64,000 bases of DNA from Methylobacterium jeotgali. Its GTDB lineage: Bacteria > Pseudomonadota > Alphaproteobacteria > Rhizobiales > Beijerinckiaceae. Positions 59,832 to 64,000 of this stretch are shown here, piece after piece. The stretch covers positions 1 to 64,000 of the forward strand of contig NZ_BPQR01000084.1 of the NCBI RefSeq assembly GCF_022179345.1. The letters run 5' to 3'. The notes under the pieces were generated by a model. That model saw only the letters and a list, made by a program, of their open reading frames with translations, did not search any database and was not told the DNA's origin. Every line of letters begins with the position of its first letter. Positions within the stretch are counted from its first letter, which is position 1. Both the position numbers and the translations under genes were made by a program.

Positions 59832-60125
59832 TCAGGGCCAGGAAGAGTGGACAGCCGGAAGCTGCGGCTCGCGGCGTGGCACGCGAGGCTCGACGGGCTC
59901 GGAGGCGATCTCGACGCAGGCCGCGACGTGCGCCTCCTGCGTCAGGCGGCAGAGGTGGCCTAGCGCGACGTCATCAAGATCGACGTCGAGTTCCGGCACG
60001 CCGGCCCGCTCCACCTTGAAGGCGGCGCCCTTCCCGATCCGGGTCAGGATCATGACGGCGACCTGAACGCCCTCGGCGTCGAAGATCGTGAGGCCGTCCA
60101 CTCGAAGCTCGACGCGTCCGCTCAT
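59832..60125 (-). CDS. Hypothetical protein
   Basis: 97 residues from ATG 60125 (ATGA overlap). Beta-rich N-terminus (GRVELRVDGLTIFDAEGVQVAVMILTRIG), then helical (LDDVALGHLCRLTQEAHVAACVEIAS). No family recognised. Confidence 0.55.
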   Translation of the reverse strand: MSGRVELRVDGLTIFDAEGVQVAVMILTRIGKGAAFKVERAGVPELDVDLDDVALGHLCRLTQEAHVAACVEIASEPVEPRVPRREPQLPAVHSSWP

Positions 60126-60289
60126 CGGTGCCCCCAGTCTTCGAGCTCGGGGTCTAGGGCGCGGGCCCGCTCGTCGAGCCACCGCGAGGCGGTGAGCACC
60201 GGGACCGACAGGCTGCCGATCCAGAGCAGGCCGATGGACAGGCCGCGCAGGGCCGTGGCCGCGCCTCGAGCAAGACGCACCCGCATCAT
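60122..60289 (-). CDS. Small membrane protein
   Basis: 55 residues from ATG 60289, coupled to the preceding gene by ATGA and to the next by ATGA. Basic N-terminus, then a hydrophobic segment (ATALRGLSIGLLWIGSLSVPVLT) and an acidic C-terminus. It lies directly after the HTH regulator. Function unknown. Confidence 0.5.
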   Translation of the reverse strand: MMRVRLARGAATALRGLSIGLLWIGSLSVPVLTASRWLDERARALDPELEDWGHR

Positions 60290-60648
60290 GGCCGCCCCTC
60301 CCGAAGAACCTTGAGCTGCTGACTGAGTGCCGCAGCCTGACGCTCAAGACGCGCCTGCTGGCAGACGCGCGCAGCCTCTTGCAGCGATGCAGGCGAAGCG
60401 TCGGGCGAGACGAAGACGAACAGTTCGGGCCCGTAGGCTTCGATGAGCCGGTGGTAGGCGGTGCCGGACGGCGAGGACGCGCGTTCCAGCCACTTCGAGA
60501 CCGTCTTGGCCGAGATCCCGGTATCGGCCTCGACGTTGGCGGCGGTCTTCGCCGGATGGATTCCGCGCAGGAACTCGCCGATCCGCTCTGCGAAAGTTTG
60601 GGGTTCGATCACCCCAAGCTGTCGCAGGACTTCCCCAGACTTTCGCAT
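60286..60648 (-). CDS. Helix-turn-helix phage regulator-like protein
   Basis: 120 residues from ATG 60648. A helix-turn-helix pattern lies around 35-70 (TAANVEADTGISAKTVSKWLERASSPSGTAYHRLIEAYG), with a helical start (VLRQLGVIEPQTFAERIGEFLRGI) and a coiled C-terminus. Its ribosome binding site GAGGAG is inside the 3' arm of a 13-bp hairpin at 60650-60682. It heads the leftward early operon down to the NusG-like gene and may control it or itself. Confidence 0.7.
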   Translation of the reverse strand: MRKSGEVLRQLGVIEPQTFAERIGEFLRGIHPAKTAANVEADTGISAKTVSKWLERASSPSGTAYHRLIEAYGPELFVFVSPDASPASLQEAARVCQQARLERQAAALSQQLKVLREGRP

Positions 60649-60649
60649 G

Positions 60650-60682
60650 TCGCTCCTCGATGCTGTGAACATCGAGGAGCGA
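60650..60682 (-). promoter_or_regulatory. Perfect 13-bp inverted repeat masking the HTH gene's ribosome binding site
   Basis: TCGCTCCTCGATG (60650-60662), a 7-base loop, and CATCGAGGAGCGA (60670-60682). On the minus strand, the GAGGAG ribosome binding site for ATG 60648 lies in the 3' arm, two bases from the start codon. As RNA it could sequester the site; as DNA it is a palindrome suited to a dimeric regulator. Perfect symmetry over 13 bp is unlikely by chance. Confidence 0.7.
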
Positions 60683-60728
60683 TTTGCAGAGGAGGGCATC
60701 GCGGATGAGGTCATGCCGCGACTCCGAG

Positions 60729-60944
60729 GTGAACGACGCGACCACCGACAGCTTGCCGGCGGGGGTGGACGCGACGGAAGAAAAGAGCCGAGGCGAGACG
60801 CCCCGGCAGTCGGGTCAGCGAGGTAAACCGACTCGCTGCCGGGCTGAAAAAGAGGAGCGGGCGAGCGGCCTCAGCCGTCTCGCGCGCAGGAAGCTGGCGC
60901 GACTGATCCGCCTGCACGGCGGGAAGGCGCAGTGGGGGCAATGA
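60729..60944 (+). CDS. Basic hypothetical protein on the opposite strand
   Basis: 71 residues from GTG 60729, rightward between leftward genes. Basic and helical toward the C-terminus (TRCRAEKEERASGLSRLARRKLARLIRLHGGKAQWG), a small DNA- or RNA-binding style. No family recognised. Divergent from the HTH gene (60648) across the hairpin region and convergent with 60950. A competing minus-strand frame over the same bases looks worse. Confidence 0.45.
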   Translation: MNDATTDSLPAGVDATEEKSRGETPRQSGQRGKPTRCRAEKEERASGLSRLARRKLARLIRLHGGKAQWGQ

Positions 60945-60949
60945 GCCGA

Positions 60950-61387
60950 TCACGGGCGCGCCTCCGAGTACTGGCGGATGGCGCGGGCCGCGATGCTCGG
61001 CGGCACGCCGAGCGCGGACTCGATATCGTCGAGGCTCAGCCCGTGGTCGTGCAGGCAGGCGATGCCGTTGTCGCTGTAGGCGACACCGGCGGCCGCCTGA
61101 GCACGGACGGTCCGAGCGAGGATCGATGCGCTGTTGTCGCTGCGCGTGCCAACGATCTCGTTGACCGCCGCTACGATCTCATCACGCGAGCGCGCCCTCT
61201 GCCGGCGTCTACGCTTTGGTTCGGCCAGCCCATTGGCGCGCCAGATAGCTTCGAGACCGAGAACATTTGCGCGGAGGCAGACCCAGTGACGGCCGACGAG
61301 GATGCGGCGTGCGACTTCGCCTGCGGTCAAGCCCTCGGCCAGGAGGCTGACGATCGTCGCATCATACTCGTCGCTGACCCTCGTCAC
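60950..61387 (-). CDS. DNA-binding-like hypothetical protein
   Basis: 145 residues from GTG 61387, overlapping the preceding stop (GTGA). The N-terminus is a putative helix-turn-helix (YDATIVSLLAEGLTAGEVARRILVGRHWVCLRANVLGL) of the GcrA/SANT-like style, followed by a basic patch (PKRRRRQRARS) and a second helical domain (LSLDDIESALGVPPSIAARAIRQY). Last gene of the short leftward operon from the immunity promoter. Confidence 0.6.
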   Translation of the reverse strand: MTRVSDEYDATIVSLLAEGLTAGEVARRILVGRHWVCLRANVLGLEAIWRANGLAEPKRRRRQRARSRDEIVAAVNEIVGTRSDNSASILARTVRAQAAAGVAYSDNGIACLHDHGLSLDDIESALGVPPSIAARAIRQYSEARP

Positions 61388-61524
61388 GGCCGCCCCCACG
61401 CAATCGGGGCGTCGAAGGGCTCGCTACTGGTGCTCGAGCAGGCCCACATGACTACGGCGATGCTCACCAGCATGGCCAAAAGGCAGAGGCGGTCGGACGC
61501 CGTGATGCAGCGGAAGCGGGTCAT
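61384..61524 (-). CDS. Small membrane or lipoprotein-like protein
   Basis: 46 residues from ATG 61524 (ATGA overlap). Hydrophobic segment (LCLLAMLVSIAVVMWACSSTSS) resembles a lipoprotein signal with Cys, or a single membrane span. Coupled to the next gene by GTGA. Function unknown. Confidence 0.5.
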   Translation of the reverse strand: MTRFRCITASDRLCLLAMLVSIAVVMWACSSTSSEPFDAPIAWGRP

Positions 61525-61841
61525 GGCCGGCCTCCCGCCTCGTACGCGGCGAAGGCGTCGATGAACCGGCCGGTGATGCCGATGGGCGATCCGTCCGGCT
61601 CGCGGGCGACGGACTTCGCTAACGCCTGGATCGGCGCCCCATGCTGAAGGGCGAAGGAGAGCGCGATCCCGGTGTCGTGGCCATCGTCGGCCACATCGGA
61701 CGACGCCTTCGAGCAATCGAGAAAGACCTCGGCGAGGCTACCGTCTGGATAGCGACCGATGCCGGCCGTCCAGCGGGAACCGCGATGCTCGAAGTCGAAG
61801 GCCTCGTGCGAGCGCCGGTTCGGGAGGACGGCGCGGGTCAT
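61521..61841 (-). CDS. TSCPD-like hypothetical protein
   Basis: 106 residues. GRYPDGSLAEVFLDCSKASSDVADDGHDTGIALSFALQHGAPIQALAKSVAREPDGSPIG resembles the TSCPD domain found near vitamin-B12-dependent ribonucleotide reductases, here stand-alone. Such stand-alone versions are common in alphaproteobacterial phages and islands. Function unknown. Confidence 0.6.
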   Translation of the reverse strand: MTRAVLPNRRSHEAFDFEHRGSRWTAGIGRYPDGSLAEVFLDCSKASSDVADDGHDTGIALSFALQHGAPIQALAKSVAREPDGSPIGITGRFIDAFAAYEAGGRP

Positions 61842-62119
61842 GCCGAGACTCCCAACGAGACCGCCTCACCGGACGCCGACCGGATGGATGCGCATTCGGG
61901 GCGGTCGATCCCCTCCGGCCACTCGGCGCCCTCGGGCCAGTTGTCGGAGAGCCAGCGGAGCGCGCTCGCGAGGTGACGGGATCCGACGTCGCCACCCTCG
62001 CGCAGAAGGCGGACACGCTTTCCGTCGTTGAAGAGGAAGGCAGAGACACGCGCGTCGGACACCTCGCGCTTCGCGCGGAAGGCGTCGATGACCCGCAGGA
62101 GATGGTCGACCGTCAGCAT
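61838..62119 (-). CDS. Small HTH-like protein, first gene of the leftward immunity operon (Cro-like candidate)
   Basis: 93 residues from ATG 62119. Family-like sequence VDHLLRVIDAFRAKREVSDARVSAFLFNDGKRVRLLREGGDVGSRHLASALRWLSDNWP, which has the spacing of a DNA-binding fold in alphaproteobacteria. The promoter -10 ends only about seven bases before the ATG, so the mRNA may be leaderless. Under the operator at 62133-62148, it is a likely Cro analogue. Confidence 0.65.
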   Translation of the reverse strand: MLTVDHLLRVIDAFRAKREVSDARVSAFLFNDGKRVRLLREGGDVGSRHLASALRWLSDNWPEGAEWPEGIDRPECASIRSASGEAVSLGVSA

Positions 62120-62128
62120 GGCCACATT

Positions 62129-62157
62129 AATGGGGGCTATCTCCCCCATTCGTCAAG
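62129..62157 (-). promoter_or_regulatory. Leftward immunity promoter with embedded operator
   Basis: TTGACG (-35, minus strand 62157-62152) and CATTAA/CCATTA (-10, about 62134-62128) with a 17-18 base spacer. The operator GGGGG-N6-CCCCC at 62133-62148 sits in the spacer, extended to ATGGGGG/CCCCCAT arms. Drives the gene at 62119 and the operon beyond. Repressor binding there would block polymerase. Confidence 0.65.
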
Positions 62158-62188
62158 GCCTACTTCCCCCTCGGTGCCACGGAAGGCC

Positions 62189-62204
62189 GGGGGTATTTTC
62201 CCCC
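62189..62204. promoter_or_regulatory. Repressor operator adjoining the repressor start
   Basis: GGGGG (62189-62193), TATTTT (62194-62199), CCCCC (62200-62204), two bases before the repressor ATG at 62207. TATTTT could act as the repressor's own -10, in which case the transcript starts at about the ATG. Binding would give autoregulation. Confidence 0.65.
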
Positions 62205-62206
62205 GC

Positions 62207-62935
62207 ATGGCAAGAGACATTCGCGTGCGTATTCAGGAGCGGCTTGCCGACCTTCAGAAGTCCATGCGGGCGGCGTCGATTGACGGCGGTATGGGGGCGA
62301 CGGCGATCAAGGATCTCATGCGTCGGCCGAATGACTCGCCCAGCATGGAAACGGTTGAGAAGCTGGCCAAAGGGCTAAACACGACCGCCGCATGGCTTGC
62401 ATACGAAGCCGGACCGAAGACGCTTCGACCCACCTCGTCCGGCGGCTTAGCCGACGCCAGCCGGAACTTTGGCCTCGCGCGAGTCGATGGTTCTGTTAGT
62501 GCGGGGATGTTCCTTGCGGCATCGGTATTTGACGATACCCCGGGTGAGATGATTTCCGCCCCGCGCGATCCCGACTACCCCTTCGCCGCTCAACTCGCCT
62601 TCCGCGTCGAGGGCGACTCCATGGACAAGGCTGAGCCACGACCCATTCGTGATGGCGACTTCGTTATCTGCTGCGCGTGGTCTGATCTCGGCCTTGAGCC
62701 CGCCGATGGAATGATCCTCGTCATCCAGCAGACCTTGGACGACGGCAGACTGCGCGAGCGATCGGTCAAGAAATTCAGCCTCGACGGCGATAGGGCCATT
62801 TTCGCTCCTATGTCGTCGAACCCCAAGCATGCGCCGATCATCGTGCCAAGAGACTTCAATCCCGAGGATGGAAAGCAGGTGACCATCCTCGGTTTGGTGC
62901 GTTTTGTGTTCGACTATCAAGTCATTCGTTGGTAG
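62207..62935 (+). CDS. LexA-like phage repressor (S24 peptidase, self-cleaving)
   Basis: 242 residues from ATG 62207. N-terminal DNA-binding part with helix-turn-helix-like region about 28-65 (GGMGATAIKDLMRRPNDSPSMETVEKLAKGLN). Cleavage site A99-G100 (VSAGMF), nucleophile S138 (VEGDSMD), general base K188 or K189 (RSVKKF). RecA-ssDNA should trigger self-cleavage and prophage induction. No ribosome binding site is visible before the ATG, so the mRNA may be leaderless, as lambda cI from PRM. Confidence 0.88.
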   Translation: MARDIRVRIQERLADLQKSMRAASIDGGMGATAIKDLMRRPNDSPSMETVEKLAKGLNTTAAWLAYEAGPKTLRPTSSGGLADASRNFGLARVDGSVSAGMFLAASVFDDTPGEMISAPRDPDYPFAAQLAFRVEGDSMDKAEPRPIRDGDFVICCAWSDLGLEPADGMILVIQQTLDDGRLRERSVKKFSLDGDRAIFAPMSSNPKHAPIIVPRDFNPEDGKQVTILGLVRFVFDYQVIRW

Positions 62936-63215
62936 TCGATCGCCCTTCGCCGGGCTGAAGCATGTAGCGGACCGATAGGATCGTCGCCCCAGTCTCCCCG
63001 CAATACATGCAATCCGGGTCTATCTCCTTGACGGCTCCCGACTCGTAGAAGTCGTGCATCGTCGCGGGGTCGTCTGGTTCGTCGACCATGCGGACGACCT
63101 GGGACCGCTCACGGTCGCAACAGCGACAGCGAAGCCGCACTGAAAAGGCACGCTCTTGCGCCAGCGGCATCGAATCGGCCGAGAGGGTGGAACGCTCGAC
63201 GGTCAGCAGTGACAT
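62922..63215 (-). CDS. Cys-rich hypothetical protein under a LexA box
   Basis: 97 residues from ATG 63215, with GAGGAG six bases before it. Two Cys pairs, LRCRCCDRERS and DCMYCGE, suggest a zinc site. No family recognised. A perfect LexA box lies 17 bases upstream at 63232-63246. Its 3' end overlaps the repressor 3' end by 14 bases. It would be induced by DNA damage together with the prophage. Confidence 0.65.
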   Translation of the reverse strand: MSLLTVERSTLSADSMPLAQERAFSVRLRCRCCDRERSQVVRMVDEPDDPATMHDFYESGAVKEIDPDCMYCGETGATILSVRYMLQPGEGRSTTNE

Positions 63216-63231
63216 GGGCATCTCCTCAGAT

Positions 63232-63246
63232 GTTCTTACTTCGTTC
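63232..63246 (-). promoter_or_regulatory. LexA operator (second SOS box)
   Basis: GTTC (63232-63235) and GTTC (63243-63246) spaced by seven bases, reading GAACGAAGTAAGAAC on the gene strand. This is almost the same as the umuDC box GAACGAATGTAGAAC. It lies 17 bases upstream of the ATG 63215. Confidence 0.8.
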
Positions 63247-63420
63247 TCAATCCATGGTAGAGTCAATCGGCGACAATACGCGCCCTGAAAATTTTTCACC
63301 GGCTGTGCGGAAGTCCGAATTTATCAACAAATACAAGGTTTTGTCGGTGTATACAGGCTGTTGATTTACCTTACGCCGGGTCAGCATCTCACGGTGCGTA
63401 GACCGCCAGAATGAGAGAAC

Positions 63421-63436
63421 GGGGGCAAAAGCCCCC
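63421..63436. promoter_or_regulatory. Repressor operator, upstream right-hand site
   Basis: GGGGG (63421-63425), CAAAAG, CCCCC (63432-63436). Twenty-nine bases centre to centre from the next operator, about three helical turns, so two repressor dimers could bind cooperatively. Confidence 0.65.
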
Positions 63437-63444
63437 ATAAAGGA

Positions 63445-63473
63445 TTGACGGGGGCAATATCCCCCACTATCTT
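63445..63473 (+). promoter_or_regulatory. Rightward immunity promoter with embedded operator
   Basis: TTGACG (-35, 63445-63450), a 17-base spacer holding the operator GGGGG-CAATAT-CCCCC (63450-63465), and TATCTT (-10, 63468-63473). Start site about 63480. It should drive the gene at 63511 and genes beyond the window, and be blocked by the repressor. Confidence 0.7.
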
Positions 63474-63510
63474 GCCTCCATCGCCTCACCCCGAGGCGGT
63501 GGAGCGACCG

Positions 63511-63747
63511 ATGTCCCAGGCCCCAGTATACGGCCCGCTGAAGCTGTTCCGGTCGGCCAAGAGCACGGCTTACGCTCGAACCAAGGCCGAGGCTGCCATC
63601 AAGCTCGGCGTCGAAGTGTCCGCCGTGCAGGGCCCCCGGTTCACCGATGCTCTGCGCGGTGAGCCGACCGGCAAGCGGCGGCACCCAGAGGTCGCCTACC
63701 TCGATAGCCGCGCGGTCGTCCGCCGGCTCAACCGGTCGGCCGCCTGA
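63511..63747 (+). CDS. Hypothetical protein, first rightward immunity gene
   Basis: 78 residues from ATG 63511, preceded by GGTGGAG. Basic (LFRSAKSTAYARTKAEAAIKLGVEVSAVQGPRFTDALRG, then TGKRRHPEVAYLDSRAVVRRLN). A small DNA-binding role is possible. No family recognised. Next gene starts two bases after its stop. Confidence 0.55.
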   Translation: MSQAPVYGPLKLFRSAKSTAYARTKAEAAIKLGVEVSAVQGPRFTDALRGEPTGKRRHPEVAYLDSRAVVRRLNRSAA

Positions 63748-63748
63748 C

Positions 63749-64000
63749 ATGGCCGCCCCGACCCCCCTCCCGAGCGACACGCCATTCCACACGGACGGTC
63801 GCCTGAACTTCCGGGCCGCGCTCCAGCAGGCCCGCCTCGACCGCGCTCACGAGCGCTTCCGCCGGGTCGATCCGGACTACCGGCGTCTCGCCCGGCCGCT
63901 GCCGGCGGACCGCCTGAGCAGGGTCCGCCTGTTCCTCGAGAATGTCCGCGCCCGCGTCGCTTCGGAGCGCGCGCTGCTCGACGGGACCGGCGCGTGGTCC
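63749..64000 (+). CDS. Hypothetical protein (cut by the window edge)
   Basis: The first 84 residues from ATG 63749; the frame continues past 64000. Helical and Arg-rich (LNFRAALQQARLDRAHERFRRVDPDYRRLARPLPADRLSRVRLFLENVRARV). No family recognised from this part. Same operon as 63511. Confidence 0.5.
   Translation, partial: MAAPTPLPSDTPFHTDGRLNFRAALQQARLDRAHERFRRVDPDYRRLARPLPADRLSRVRLFLENVRARVASERALLDGTGAWS

Noticed and set aside
60711..60953. Minus-strand frame opposite the small rightward gene
   Set aside because: Its composition (LPPLRLPAVQADQSRQLP) is less protein-like than the rightward frame 60729-60944, and it lacks a ribosome binding site.
1..64000. CRISPR arrays, insertion sequences or rRNA genes
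   Set aside because: No regularly spaced identical repeats of CRISPR size, no transposase, and no rRNA-like sequence was seen. The only tandem array is the 12-bp iteron set.

Overview
The window looks like a chromosome segment of a high-GC alphaproteobacterium, most likely a Methylobacterium/Methylorubrum-type Rhizobiales host. The evidence is the strong G+C bias, a TolC gene beside an isoaspartate methyltransferase, a DUF1236 protein, and two alphaproteobacterial-type LexA boxes (GTTC-N7-GTTC). This assignment rests on family resemblance only.

Left flank (1-8.9 kb): chromosomal genes. These are TolC (partial), a protein-isoaspartate methyltransferase-like protein, tRNA-Cys, tRNA-Asn, a spore-photoproduct-lyase-like radical SAM protein, a DUF1236 protein and a 1170-residue hybrid sensor kinase. 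Between them lie decayed pieces: a frameshifted small gene, and a broken copy of the last prophage gene followed by its terminator.

Accessory region (8.9-17.3 kb): a dead P4-type integrase, a rightward cascade of small overlapping phage-like genes (including a SLOG/DUF2493 protein and two DUF551-like proteins), a LexA-boxed umuD-umuC operon, a HigBA-like toxin-antitoxin pair, and an AT-rich orphan gene.

Prophage (about 17.3 kb to beyond the right edge): a contractile-tailed (myovirus) temperate phage transcribed mostly leftward. Right to left, the immunity region (61.8-63.5 kb) has a LexA-like self-cleaving repressor and four GGGGG-N6-CCCCC operators, two of them inside or next to promoter-like sequences. 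The early operon (60.6-53.9 kb) has an HTH regulator under an RBS-masking hairpin, a GapR-like protein, a RuvC-like nuclease, an MT-A70 adenine methyltransferase, DnaB helicase, a DUF1376 replication protein carrying a 12-bp iteron array (probable origin), a GcrA-like protein and a NusG-like factor. A 626-base gene-free leader follows. The late operon (53.3-17.4 kb) has terminase, portal, MuF, DUF2213 protease/scaffold, capsid, connectors, sheath (DUF3383), tube (DUF3277), chaperones, tape measure with a lysozyme domain, Dit-like/hub/plug/Gp138 spike/gp46-like/J/DUF2612 baseplate proteins, three fibre or receptor-binding proteins, endolysin and holin, and a terminator at 17266-17300. An AT-rich membrane-protein gene on the opposite strand interrupts the tail genes at 36.3-37.0 kb and looks like a moron.

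How it fits together: RecA-stimulated cleavage of the repressor would release the leftward and rightward promoters. Early products would replicate the genome from the iterons. The NusG-like factor, encoded just before the leader, is a good candidate for antitermination into a 36-kb late operon. No intact integrase is visible here, so it probably lies right of 64 kb. The left attachment site was not identified.
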